A stretch of DNA of 64,000 nt from Sphingomonas aurantiaca (GTDB lineage Bacteria > Pseudomonadota > Alphaproteobacteria > Sphingomonadales > Sphingomonadaceae): positions 496,001 to 560,000 of the forward strand of contig NZ_QAOG01000002.1 of assembly GCF_003050705.1 (NCBI RefSeq), given 5' to 3'. The notes under the pieces were generated by a model. The model had not been told where the DNA came from. It worked only from the letters and a program-made list of their open reading frames with translations, and did no database searches. This document shows, in pieces, positions 43,064 to 51,257 of the stretch. Positions within the stretch are counted from its first letter, which is position 1, and each line of letters starts with the position of its first letter. The position numbers were made by a program, and so were the translations under genes.

Positions 43064-44113
43064 ATGACAGCGGTTTGGGACCTTCCCGATTTCGACGACC
43101 ACGAGGGCGTTCATGCCTTCACCGATCCTGAATCGGGTCTGCGCGCGGTAATCGCGCTGCACTCGACCAAGCTCGGGCCTGCCGCGGGCGGCACGCGTTT
43201 CTGGCATTACGCCGATAACGGTCGCGCGGTAACCGACGCGCTGCGCCTGTCGCGCGGCATGAGCTTCAAGAACGCGATGGCCGGGCTCGAACTGGGCGGC
43301 GGCAAGGGCGTGGTCCTCGCGGCCAAGCCCGGCGACGTCATCACCACCGCGCAGCTCGAGGCGTTCGGCCGCGCGGTCGATTCGCTCGGCGGGCGCTATG
43401 TGACGGCGGAAGACGTCGGCATGTCCGAAGAGCGGATGAAGGTTATTGCCACGCAGACGCGCTACGTCTCCGGCCTGCCGGTCGCGAGCGGCGCTGCCGG
43501 CGGCGATCCCGGGCCGTACACCGCGCTCGGCATCTATCTCGGCGTGAAGGCGGCCGCACAGCGTGGCCTCGGCGCGACCGACATGAAGGGCGTGCGCGTC
43601 GCGATCCAGGGCGTCGGCTCGGTCGGCGGCGGTCTCGCGCGGTTGCTCGCCAAGGACGGCGCAGTGCTGACTCTGGCCGATGTCGACGAGGCGCGCGCGC
43701 AGAAGCTCGCGGATGAACTCGGCGCGACCGCGGTCGCCGCAGAGGCGATCCTGACGACCGACGCGGACATCTTCAGCCCGAACGCACTGGGCGCGATCCT
43801 GACCGAGATGTCGATCGCCGCGTTGAAGGCGAAGGTCGTCGCCGGCGGCGCGAACAACCAGCTGAGCGTTCGCGAGGACGGCGCGCGTCTGCACGCGCGC
43901 GGTATCCTGTATGCGCCGGACTATGTTATCAACGCGGGCGGGATCATCAACGTCGGCCTCGAATATCTCGGCCATGGCGACGAGGCCGAGGTGAAGGCGC
44001 GGATCGCGCGTATCCCGGATCGTCTGATCGAGGTCTGGAACGAGAGCGACCGTTCGGGCGAGCCGGCATCGGACGTGGCGGACTCGATCGCAAAGCGCCT
44101 GATCGGCCGCTAA
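43064..44113 (+). CDS. Leucine dehydrogenase-type amino acid dehydrogenase
   Basis: A 349-residue member of the Glu/Leu/Phe/Val dehydrogenase family, deaminating branched-chain or aromatic amino acids with NAD. The catalytic lysine is K81 in LELGGGKGVVL, with K69 in SRGMSFKNAM; the Rossmann motif is VAIQGVGSVGGGLARLL. Length and the opening DHEGVHAFTDPESGLRAVIA fit the leucine dehydrogenase branch more than glutamate dehydrogenase (about 420-450). AGGAG lies 6 bases before the ATG. Substrate choice between Leu, Val and Phe cannot be read from the sequence alone. Confidence 0.9.
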   Translation: MTAVWDLPDFDDHEGVHAFTDPESGLRAVIALHSTKLGPAAGGTRFWHYADNGRAVTDALRLSRGMSFKNAMAGLELGGGKGVVLAAKPGDVITTAQLEAFGRAVDSLGGRYVTAEDVGMSEERMKVIATQTRYVSGLPVASGAAGGDPGPYTALGIYLGVKAAAQRGLGATDMKGVRVAIQGVGSVGGGLARLLAKDGAVLTLADVDEARAQKLADELGATAVAAEAILTTDADIFSPNALGAILTEMSIAALKAKVVAGGANNQLSVREDGARLHARGILYAPDYVINAGGIINVGLEYLGHGDEAEVKARIARIPDRLIEVWNESDRSGEPASDVADSIAKRLIGR

Positions 44114-44160
44114 CCCGGGCGACCATTCTTCCTGCCAAATGGCGGTGCTTCGAATACCTC

Positions 44161-44243
44161 CGTCATCCTGACGAAAGTCAGGATCCAGAGTGACGAAGCA
44201 CCGCCCTATGCGGTTCTGGATCCTGACTTTCGTCAGGATGACG
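44161..44243. repeat. REP-like inverted repeat, family D
   Basis: CGTCATCCTGACGAAAGTCA with GGATCCAGAG (44161-44190) and its reverse complement at 44214-44243. It fills the middle of the 200-bp gap between the dehydrogenase and ccmC genes; no other feature is seen apart from the AGGTGA ribosome-binding site of ccmC. Confidence 0.88.
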
Positions 44244-44313
44244 GGGTGTGACGGGAATGGCCCCATGCCTCTACTCTGCAAGGCGCGAGGCTTAAGTCCG
44301 AGGTGACAGCTTC

Positions 44314-45066
44314 GTGTTGTTGCCATATTGGGTATGCCCAGTGGCCACCCTACACGCCTTCGCCAATCCCGCGCGCTTCCTGAAGATCGCCAAGCCGATG
44401 ACGGCTGCGCTCTTCTGGGCCGGCGTCGCGCTGGTCGTGCTGGGCTGCTGGGCGGGCCTCACGCAGACCCCGCCCGACTATCTCCAGGGCGAAACCGTCC
44501 GCATCCTCTATATTCACGTCCCCGCCGCCTGGCTCGGCATGGGCGGGTGGAGCGGGATCGCGATTTCCAGCATCATGTTCCTCGTCTGGCGCCACCCGCT
44601 CGCCAGCGTGGCGGCACGCGCAATCGCGCTGCCCGGCGCGGTCTTCGCGGCACTCTGCCTGATGACCGGTTCGATCTGGGGTCGCCCGACCTGGGGAACA
44701 TGGTGGCAATGGGACGGCCGGCTGACGTCGATGCTGCTGCTGTTCTTCGTCTATCTCGGCTACATGGCGCTCGCCAATGCCGATGCGGACCGCGGCGGCG
44801 ACGGACGGATCCCTGCGCTGTACGGGATCGCCGGGTCGGTGCTGCTGCCGATCATCCGCTATTCGGTGGTGTGGTGGAACACGCTGCATCAGGGGCCGAG
44901 CATCGGCCTCACCCAATCGACGATCGCCGGCTCGATCCTGTGGCCGCTGCCGATCATGCTGGCCGGCTTCACGTTCGTGTTCGCAGGAATCGTGCTGATG
45001 CGGATGCGGACGATACTGGCGGTTGCGAAGACCGAGGCCCGGATGCGCAGGATGGCCAGACCATGA
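44314..45066 (+). CDS. ccmC: Cytochrome c maturation protein CcmC
   Basis: A 250-residue, six-TM inner-membrane protein that presents heme to CcmE. The tryptophan-rich WGRPTWGTWWQWDGRLTSML motif (about residues 128-147) and the flanking histidines in LYIHVPAAWLGM and WWNTLHQGPS are diagnostic. AGGTGA lies 7 bases before the GTG at 44314; a second GTG at 44341, nearer the conserved HAFANPARFLKIAKP, is the alternative. First gene of a ccmCDEFGH run; ccmA and ccmB are not seen upstream. Confidence 0.93.
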   Translation: MLLPYWVCPVATLHAFANPARFLKIAKPMTAALFWAGVALVVLGCWAGLTQTPPDYLQGETVRILYIHVPAAWLGMGGWSGIAISSIMFLVWRHPLASVAARAIALPGAVFAALCLMTGSIWGRPTWGTWWQWDGRLTSMLLLFFVYLGYMALANADADRGGDGRIPALYGIAGSVLLPIIRYSVVWWNTLHQGPSIGLTQSTIAGSILWPLPIMLAGFTFVFAGIVLMRMRTILAVAKTEARMRRMARP

Positions 45067-45167
45067 ACCCCTGGCCGTTCGTGACTGCCGCCTATGTCGT
45101 GACGCTCGGCGGCGGCACCATCATTGCGCTGGTCAGCTATCTGGCGATGCGAAAGGCCGAGAAATGA
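45063..45167 (+). CDS. ccmD: Heme exporter protein CcmD
   Basis: A 34-residue, single-TM protein (NPWPFVTAAYVVTLGGGTII and onward, with a positively charged end MRKAEK). Its size, position between ccmC and ccmE and ATGA overlaps with both mark it as CcmD, which stabilises CcmE with CcmC. Its promoter-proximal partners are co-translated. Confidence 0.85.
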   Translation: MNPWPFVTAAYVVTLGGGTIIALVSYLAMRKAEK

Positions 45168-45610
45168 AGGCCAAGCATCAACGCCTGACGCTAGCGCTGC
45201 TGGCACTCGGCGCGGTCGTCGTCGCGGGGCTACTCGCGCTGTCCGCGCTAAAGGACCAGGCCGCGTTCTTCTACGCGCCGTCCGACGTGCGTCGCGACGG
45301 TTTGCCGCTCGGTCGCGCCGTGCGGCTCGGCGGTATGGTCGAGGGCGGCTCGGTGAAGCGCGCGGCGGATGGTGTCACCGTCCACTTCGTCGTCACCGAC
45401 GGCCAGGCCACCACGCCCGTCGTCTTCGCCGGCATCGTCCCCGACCTGTTCCGCGAGAAATCGGGCGTTGTCGCCGAAGGCCGGTTCGAGCCGAACGGTC
45501 ACTTCGTCGCGTCGAACCTGCTCGCCAAGCATGACGAGAAATACATGCCGCCCGAAATGGCGGGCAAGATGCACGAGACCAAGACGCTCGAGCCGGACGC
45601 CAAGCAATGA
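45164..45610 (+). CDS. ccmE: Heme chaperone CcmE
   Basis: A 148-residue periplasmic heme chaperone with an N-terminal membrane anchor (about residues 8-28). The heme-binding histidine is H123 in LLAKHDEKYMPPEM, with Y127. GLPLGRAVRLGGMVEGGSV and GIVPDLFREKSGVVAEG are family motifs. It passes heme from CcmC to CcmF. Overlaps ccmD and ccmF at both ends. Confidence 0.95.
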   Translation: MKAKHQRLTLALLALGAVVVAGLLALSALKDQAAFFYAPSDVRRDGLPLGRAVRLGGMVEGGSVKRAADGVTVHFVVTDGQATTPVVFAGIVPDLFREKSGVVAEGRFEPNGHFVASNLLAKHDEKYMPPEMAGKMHETKTLEPDAKQ

Positions 45611-47520
45611 TCGCCGAAGCAGGCCTCGCCGCGCTGTGGTTCGCCAGCGCACTGGCGGCGTTGCAGCTCGTGATGGCGGCGATCGGCATCGCGCGCGGTC
45701 GCCACGACGTCGCCGCAGCCGTGCGGCCCGTGGCGATCGTCCAGGGGCTGCTCGCGCTACTGGCGATGGCGCTGCTGATCGCGCTTTTCCTCAACTCCGA
45801 CATGTCGGTGAAGCTGGTCGTCGAGAACAGCCATTCGGCCAAGCCCTGGCTCTACAAGTTCGCCGGCGCATGGGGAAACCACGAGGGCTCGATGCTCCTC
45901 TGGGTGGCGATCCTCGGACTGGCCGGCGGAGCGGTCGCGATCTTCGAGCGCTCGCTGCCCGAACGCACGCTCACCTCGACGCTCGGCGCGCAGGCGGCGA
46001 TCGCGCTCGGCTTCTACGCGTTCCTTCTCTTCTCCTCGAACCCGTTCGCGCGTCTGAACCCGGCAGCGGCCGATGGCCTCGGCCTCAATCCGTTGCTGCA
46101 GGACCCGGGCTTGGCGTTCCATCCGCCGACGCTCTACACCGGCTATGTCGGCCTCTCGGTCGCCTTCTCGTTCGCGGTCGGCGCGCTGGTCACGCGCGAC
46201 GTGGGGCCGGCCTTTGCCAAGGCGATGCGGCCCTGGGTGCTGATCGCCTGGATCTTCCTCACGCTCGGCATCACGGCTGGCAGCTACTGGGCCTATTACG
46301 AGCTCGGCTGGGGCGGCTGGTGGTTCTGGGACCCGGTCGAGAACGCCTCGCTGATGCCGTGGCTCGCGGCGACCGCCTTGCTCCATTCGGTGACCGTGCT
46401 GGCCACGCGCGACGGCTTACGCGCCTGGACGATCATGCTCGCGGTGGTCGCGTTCTCGATGTCGATGATCGGCACGTTCCTCGTTCGCTCCGGCATCCTG
46501 ACGAGCGTCCACGCCTTCGCGGTCGATCCCGAGCGCGGCGCATTCATCCTCGCCTTGCTCGCGCTCTATATCGGAGGCGCGCTGGCGCTGTTCGCCGCGC
46601 GGATCGGCACCGTCCGCGCTGGCACGACGTTCGATCCGGTCAGCCGCGAGGGCGGACTGGTCGCGAACAACCTGCTGCTGTCGGTGATCCTCGGGATCGT
46701 CCTAATCGGCACGCTCTACCCGATCGTCGCAGCGAGCTTCGGCGTGCAGCTGTCGGTTGGCCCGCCCTTCTTCAACAAGGCGGCAGGGCCGATCGCGCTG
46801 CTTCTGGTTGCGGTCATGGCGGTCGGGCCGTTGCTGCGCTGGCGGCGTGACGACGCGAAGGCCGTGTTGCGCCGCGTGATGCTGCCGATCGGCGCGACGC
46901 TGGCGGCCGCGATCGCGCTTCTGTTCATCTGGCCGGGCGTGCTCCCCTGGGCGGGTCTGTCGTTGTCCGCCGGGCTCGCCGTCGCCAGCGTCGCGCCATT
47001 GTGGAAGCGCAAGCTGACGCGCACGCCGCTGTTCACCTACGGCATGGTCGTCGCGCATCTCGGCATCGCGGTCAGCCTAGCCGGGATGGCGTCGGACAGC
47101 GCCTTCACCAAGGAAACGCTCGTCGCCGTGCGCGCCGGCGAGCCCGCCCGGATCGGCCCCTACACCGTGACGCTCGACGGCATTTCGCCGGTGATCGGCG
47201 AGAACTGGTCCGCGCTCGAGGCGCGGTTGACCGCCACGCGCGGCGGCAGCGAGACCATCCTGCGTCCCCAGCTCCGCTTCTTCGCCAATCCCCCGACCAG
47301 CACGAACGAATCTGCCATCCTGACGGCGCTCGACGGGCAGCTCTATACCGTGCTCGGCCAGCCGGACGGGCAGGGGCGATGGCAGCTCAGGCTCTGGTGG
47401 AAGCCGTTCGTGACCTTGATCTGGTTCGGCGGCGTCCTGATCGCGTTGGGCGGCGCGCTTTCGCTGCTTGGCCGCGTGCGGCGCGAGCGACGGGCCGCGA
47501 TGCGGAGTGAATGGGCATGA
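45607..47520 (+). CDS. ccmF: Cytochrome c heme lyase subunit CcmF
   Basis: A 637-residue polytopic inner-membrane protein with about 13-15 hydrophobic segments. The WWD domain is visible as ELGWGGWWFWDPVENASLMP (about residues 235-254), with conserved histidines nearby in LAFHPPTLYTGYVG and ALLHSV. It transfers heme to apocytochrome c with CcmH/CcmI. Its stop overlaps the ccmG start. Confidence 0.95.
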   Translation: MIAEAGLAALWFASALAALQLVMAAIGIARGRHDVAAAVRPVAIVQGLLALLAMALLIALFLNSDMSVKLVVENSHSAKPWLYKFAGAWGNHEGSMLLWVAILGLAGGAVAIFERSLPERTLTSTLGAQAAIALGFYAFLLFSSNPFARLNPAAADGLGLNPLLQDPGLAFHPPTLYTGYVGLSVAFSFAVGALVTRDVGPAFAKAMRPWVLIAWIFLTLGITAGSYWAYYELGWGGWWFWDPVENASLMPWLAATALLHSVTVLATRDGLRAWTIMLAVVAFSMSMIGTFLVRSGILTSVHAFAVDPERGAFILALLALYIGGALALFAARIGTVRAGTTFDPVSREGGLVANNLLLSVILGIVLIGTLYPIVAASFGVQLSVGPPFFNKAAGPIALLLVAVMAVGPLLRWRRDDAKAVLRRVMLPIGATLAAAIALLFIWPGVLPWAGLSLSAGLAVASVAPLWKRKLTRTPLFTYGMVVAHLGIAVSLAGMASDSAFTKETLVAVRAGEPARIGPYTVTLDGISPVIGENWSALEARLTATRGGSETILRPQLRFFANPPTSTNESAILTALDGQLYTVLGQPDGQGRWQLRLWWKPFVTLIWFGGVLIALGGALSLLGRVRRERRAAMRSEWA

Positions 47521-48044
47521 AGCGGTTCGCACTCTGGGCGCCCCTGGCGATTTTCGCATTGCTGTTCGCGGTGGTGGCGAGCGGGTTGTTCAGGCCGGCG
47601 GAGAAGGTGGTCCGGTCGGCGATGGTCGGCAAGCCGATCCCCGACTTCGCGCTGCCGGCGATGGTCCCGGGCAAGCCGGGGCTGACCAGCGCGTCGCTCC
47701 GGCAGGGCCAGCCGCGCCTGCTCAACGTGTTCGCGAGCTGGTGCATCCCGTGCATTGCCGAGGCGCCGCAGCTGATGCGGCTGAAGGCAATGGGCATACC
47801 GATCGACGCGATCGCGATCCGCGACACCGCACCGGCGATCGCAGGATTCCTGCGCCGCAACGGCGACCCCTATGCGCGGATCGGCAGCGACCGGGCCAGC
47901 CAGGTGCAGCTCGCGCTCGGGTCGTCGGGCGTCCCCGAGACGTTCGTGGTCGACGGACGCGGGATCGTCGTAAAGCAGATCATCGGCGATATCCGGCCGG
48001 AGAACATCGCCGAGATCGCCCAGGCCGTGAAGGACGCACGGTGA
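47517..48044 (+). CDS. ccmG: Thiol:disulfide interchange protein CcmG/DsbE
   Basis: A 175-residue membrane-anchored thioredoxin-fold protein; the active-site CxxC is C76/C79 in NVFASWCIPCIAEAP. GIPIDAIAIRDTAPAI and GVPETFVVDGRG (cis-proline loop GVPET) follow. It keeps the apocytochrome heme-binding cysteines reduced. ATG at 47517 is preferred over 47511, since GGAG is then 9 bases ahead and the start overlaps the ccmF stop. Confidence 0.94.
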   Translation: MKRFALWAPLAIFALLFAVVASGLFRPAEKVVRSAMVGKPIPDFALPAMVPGKPGLTSASLRQGQPRLLNVFASWCIPCIAEAPQLMRLKAMGIPIDAIAIRDTAPAIAGFLRRNGDPYARIGSDRASQVQLALGSSGVPETFVVDGRGIVVKQIIGDIRPENIAEIAQAVKDAR

Positions 48045-48481
48045 ACGAGTGCAACCGAGTTCCCCTCCCGCGATCAGGAGGGGAGGTGCTTGCGGCACTT
48101 TTGCTTTGCATTGTGCCAGCCGCCGCGCAGCCCGTCACCCCGCCAGCCCGTTACGCGAACGTCCAGCTCGCCGACCCCGCAAAGGAACAGTCCGCGCGCG
48201 CGCTCATGGAGACGTTACGCTGCCTCGTCTGCCAGGGGCAGTCGATCGCGGACAGCGATGCCGACATGGCCGCGGACATGCGCGCGCTCGTCCGCGAGCG
48301 GATCGAGCGGGGGGAGAAGCCCGCGTCGATCCGCGACTGGCTGATCGCGCGCTACGGCGACTACGTGACCTATGATCCGCCGCTGTCCGGGCTGACCTGG
48401 CCGTTGTGGCTTGCACCGATGCTGCTACTCGGCATCGGCGGCTGGATCGCACGGTCGAGCTTTCGGCGGAGGACACGCTGA
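48041..48481 (+). CDS. ccmH: Cytochrome c maturation protein CcmH (N-terminal domain type)
   Basis: A 146-residue CcmH/NrfF-type protein, starting with GTG that overlaps the ccmG stop. The redox motif is LRCLVCQGQ with C61 and C64; YGDYVTYDPPLSGLTWPLWL leads into a C-terminal TM segment. Residues 8-16 (PLPRSGGEV), just before the signal-peptide core, are encoded by half of a family B repeat. It keeps apocytochromes reduced together with CcmG. Confidence 0.9.
   Translation: MNECNRVPLPRSGGEVLAALLLCIVPAAAQPVTPPARYANVQLADPAKEQSARALMETLRCLVCQGQSIADSDADMAADMRALVRERIERGEKPASIRDWLIARYGDYVTYDPPLSGLTWPLWLAPMLLLGIGGWIARSSFRRRTR
48061..48086. repeat. Half REP-like palindrome, family B, in ccmH
   Basis: TCCCCTCCCGCGATCAGGAG followed by GGGAGG. 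Only one arm of the usual family B doublet is present. It is translated into the start of the CcmH signal peptide. Confidence 0.7.
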
Positions 48482-49122
48482 TGGGATATCTCTGGCTGGC
48501 CGTGATCGCGGTGGCGGTCTGCGCGCTGCTCGCCGCGATGAAGGTCGATCGCCTGTTATGGTCGATGGTCGCCTCCGCGCTGATGCTGGGCGCGGCGGGC
48601 TATGCCTGGCAGGGCCAGCCGGCGCTTGCCGGGCATCCGGCGACGACCGGGTTGGCGCCGACGCCCGACGACAGCGCGATGCTCGATCTGCGCGATCAGA
48701 TGTTGGAGCGTTATACGGGGGCAGCGGCCTATCTCGTCGCGGCGGATGCGATGACGCGGATCGGCGATCGGCGGGCTGCGGTGCAGGTGTTGCTGGGCGG
48801 GATCCGGGTCGCGCCGAAGAGCCTGGTCCTGTGGACGGGGCTGGCCAACGCACTGTCCGCGCACGACGCGAACCAGGTATCGCCGCCGGCGTTGTTTGCG
48901 TTCCAGCAGGCCATGCGACTGGCGCCGAAGCACCCGGCACCGCCGTTCTTCCTGGGGCTGGCATATGTGAGGGCAGGCAATTTCGCGAAGGCTCGCCCCT
49001 ATTGGGCAAGAGCATTGGCGTTGACGCCCGCTGATATTTCATACCGCGGCGAGATCGCCACACGGCTCGCGCTGCTGGACCGGTTTCTGGCGATGCAGGA
49101 CGCTGGAGCGGTACAACCCTGA
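48481..49122 (+). CDS. CcmI-like TPR protein of cytochrome c maturation
   Basis: A 213-residue protein with one or two N-terminal TM segments (about residues 3-20 and 26-43) and a TPR-like C-terminal half (YLVAADAMTRIGDRRAAVQVLLGGI and onward, helices of about 34-residue period). It resembles the periplasmic half of CcmI/CycH, which holds apocytochrome c, and completes the ccmCDEFGH run; the ATG shares one base with the ccmH stop. Named by position and fold; it is shorter than classic CcmI. Confidence 0.8.
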   Translation: MGYLWLAVIAVAVCALLAAMKVDRLLWSMVASALMLGAAGYAWQGQPALAGHPATTGLAPTPDDSAMLDLRDQMLERYTGAAAYLVAADAMTRIGDRRAAVQVLLGGIRVAPKSLVLWTGLANALSAHDANQVSPPALFAFQQAMRLAPKHPAPPFFLGLAYVRAGNFAKARPYWARALALTPADISYRGEIATRLALLDRFLAMQDAGAVQP

Positions 49123-49156
49123 CCCCGTCATGCTGGGCTTGACCAGGATGACGGGG
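49123..49156. repeat. REP-like short palindrome, family D variant
   Basis: CCCCGTCATGCTGGGC and GACCAGGATGACGGGG around a short loop. It lies directly after the ccmI-like stop, where it can serve as a terminator between the convergent genes. Confidence 0.65.
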
Positions 49157-49173
49157 AAGGGAATTCGGTGGGA

Positions 49174-49392
49174 TTACTGGCCCCGGCCGGTCTTCGACTG
49201 CAACTCGTCGATCTTCTTCGATGCGTCCGCCTTGCTCAGCGACTCGTCGAATTCCTCATGCGCTTCTTCCGACAGCGTCTTGAGGTAGCTTGCCTGTGCA
49301 CCGGTCATCTTCTCGTCGCCAGTGGTCCAGTCATCCGGATCCTTCTCGGCGTTTGAGAAGGGTTCGGACTTGGGGTTCGGGGTGTCGGACAT
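49174..49392 (-). CDS. DUF3072 family small protein
   Basis: A 72-residue hydrophilic protein. MTGAQASYLKTLSEEAHEEF and LSKADASKKIDELQSKTG are the conserved DUF3072 elements; the N-terminal MSDTPNPKSEPFSNAEKDPD is acidic and variable. Function unknown; the family is common in Alphaproteobacteria and may relate to stress. The start at MSDTPN is preferred over an upstream ATG 21 codons earlier. Confidence 0.82.
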   Translation of the reverse strand: MSDTPNPKSEPFSNAEKDPDDWTTGDEKMTGAQASYLKTLSEEAHEEFDESLSKADASKKIDELQSKTGRGQ

Positions 49393-49442
49393 TGGAAATT
49401 CCTTTCCCTTGCCCAACACCCCTGTTCCGTATCCGTTCCCGA

Positions 49443-50549
49443 TCAGCCGACCCAAGCTTCGTAAGGTAAACCTAGATCATCCGCGACCGCCTTATAGGCG
49501 ATCTTGCCCTTGTAGACGTTCAGCCCGTTGGCGAGATGCGGGTCCGCCTTCATCGCCGCCTCGGCCCCCAGATTGGCGAGCTTCAGCGCGAACGGCAGCG
49601 TCGCGTTGTTCAGCGCGAACGCCGAGGTCCGCGCGACCGCGCCGGGCATGTTGGCGACGCAATAATGGATCACGCCATCGACCTCGAACACCGGATCCTC
49701 GTGCGTCGTCGCATGGCTCGTCTCGAAGCACCCGCCCTGGTCGATCGCGATGTCGACCAGCACCGATCCGCGCTTCATCGTCTTGAGCATCTCGCGCGTG
49801 ACGAGCTTGGGTGCCGCTGCGCCCGGGACGAGCACCGCGCCGATCACCAGATGCGCATTCTTCACCGCCGCCGCGATCGCCGCCTTCGACGCGTACGCCG
49901 TCTTGATCTGGCTGGAAAAGAACATGTCGAGCTCGGCAAGGCGATCGTTCGAGATGTCGTAGATCGTCACGTCGGCGCGCATGCCGACCGCCATCTGCGC
50001 GGCGTTCACGCCCGAGACGCCACCACCGAGGATCGCGACCTTCGCCGGCGCGACACCCGGCACGCCGCCGAGCAGCACGCCGCGCCCGCCCTGCTCCTTT
50101 TCGAGATAATGCGCACCGACCTGTACCGACATGCGGCCCGCGACTTCGGACATCGGCTTGAGCAACGGCAGCCCGCGGCGATGGTCGGTGACCGTCTCAT
50201 AGGCGATGCAGGTCGCGCCCGACTTCATCAGCCCCTCGGCCTGCGGCTTGTCCGCGGCGAGGTGGAGATAGGTGAAGAGCAGGTGGCGCGGTTCGAGCAT
50301 TGCGATCTCGCTCGGCTGCGGCTCCTTGACCTTCACGATCATGTCCGCGCCCGCGAACACCGCGGCGGCGGTCGGCAGGATGGTCGCACCCGCGTCGATA
50401 TAATCCTGGTCCTCGAAGTCGATCCCCGAGCCGGCCTGCGTCTCGACGACGACCTCGTGCCCCGCGGCGACCAGTTCGGCGACCGATGGCGGCGTCAGGC
50501 CGACGCGATATTCGTGATTCTTGATTTCCTTGGGGACACCGACGCGCAT
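49443..50549 (-). CDS. ald: Alanine dehydrogenase
   Basis: A 368-residue NAD-dependent alanine dehydrogenase making pyruvate and ammonia from alanine. MRVGVPKEIKNHEYRVGLTP is the family N-terminus with the catalytic R15/K74-type residues; KVKEPQPSE and HLAADKPQAEGL follow, and VAILGGGVSGVNAAQMAVGM is the Rossmann motif; DIAIDQGGCFETS and VANMPGAVARTSAFAL are further signatures. Divergent from an Lrp-type gene, a common arrangement for control by alanine or leucine. Confidence 0.95.
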   Translation of the reverse strand: MRVGVPKEIKNHEYRVGLTPPSVAELVAAGHEVVVETQAGSGIDFEDQDYIDAGATILPTAAAVFAGADMIVKVKEPQPSEIAMLEPRHLLFTYLHLAADKPQAEGLMKSGATCIAYETVTDHRRGLPLLKPMSEVAGRMSVQVGAHYLEKEQGGRGVLLGGVPGVAPAKVAILGGGVSGVNAAQMAVGMRADVTIYDISNDRLAELDMFFSSQIKTAYASKAAIAAAVKNAHLVIGAVLVPGAAAPKLVTREMLKTMKRGSVLVDIAIDQGGCFETSHATTHEDPVFEVDGVIHYCVANMPGAVARTSAFALNNATLPFALKLANLGAEAAMKADPHLANGLNVYKGKIAYKAVADDLGLPYEAWVG

Positions 50550-50675
50550 TGATTCCACTCCATTATCGTTGCCGCAATGTAGCGTGCATCGGACGGGAAG
50601 GGTTCGCAAACTCGTCGCAACCCACTATTGGATTCACGATATTATTGCATCCAGCATCGATAGAGCGGGAAAATC

Positions 50676-51119
50676 TTGAGCAACACGATCGAACGCCGCA
50701 TCCTGGACCTGCTCGCCGCCAATTCGGACCTGACCAGCGCCGAACTCGGCGACGCGGTCGGCCTGTCGGCAAGCGCCGCCCATCGCCGCGTCGCGCAACT
50801 TCGCGAGAGCGGCGCGATCACCGGCTATCGTGCCGTATTGTCGCGCGCGGCGCGCGGCGACCCGAGCATCGTCCTCGTCAACGTGACGCTGCGCGACCAG
50901 CGCAAGGAAACGATGGCGGCGTTCGAGGCGGAGATCGTCGACTGCCCGCAGGTCGTGCAATGCTTCCTGATGAGCGGGGAGGCGGATTACATGCTCCATG
51001 TCGAGATTCGCGACGGCGAGACGTTCGAGCGCATCCACCGCGAGACGCTGTCGCAACTCCCCGGCGTCACGCGGCTCGCCTCGCATTTCGTCATCCGCGA
51101 AGTCGTCACACGCGTATGA
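50676..51119 (+). CDS. Lrp/AsnC family transcription regulator
   Basis: A 147-residue regulator: N-terminal winged helix (IERRILDLLAANSDLTSAEL, then LSASAAHRRVAQLRESGAIT) and a C-terminal RAM/AsnC domain (PSIVLVNVTLRDQ...CPQVVQCFLMSGEADYML). It starts with TTG, with GGGA 6 bases upstream; no ATG offers a full domain. It is divergent from ald across a 126-bp region that includes AT-rich ACTATTGGATTCACGATATT, where it may bind and control ald. Confidence 0.88.
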   Translation: MSNTIERRILDLLAANSDLTSAELGDAVGLSASAAHRRVAQLRESGAITGYRAVLSRAARGDPSIVLVNVTLRDQRKETMAAFEAEIVDCPQVVQCFLMSGEADYMLHVEIRDGETFERIHRETLSQLPGVTRLASHFVIREVVTRV

Positions 51120-51257
51120 TCAGCATGGGTTAATCCACGTTGCCGGCGCCGCCGTTGCCGCCCTCTACCCCTCATGCTAAATGCGCGCGCTTGGGGCACA
51201 GGGTGAAATCGGAAATTCGATGATGATTGCTGCACTTCCGGTTCGATTCACCGTCCA

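Noticed and set aside
50550..50675. Precise Lrp-binding sites between ald and the regulator gene
   Set aside because: The region is AT-richer than average, but I could not define a repeat clear enough to annotate as an operator.
51120..51257. Potassium or c-di-AMP riboswitch before kup
   Set aside because: No conserved aptamer core could be recognised, and a 138-bp gap with low structure does not support it.
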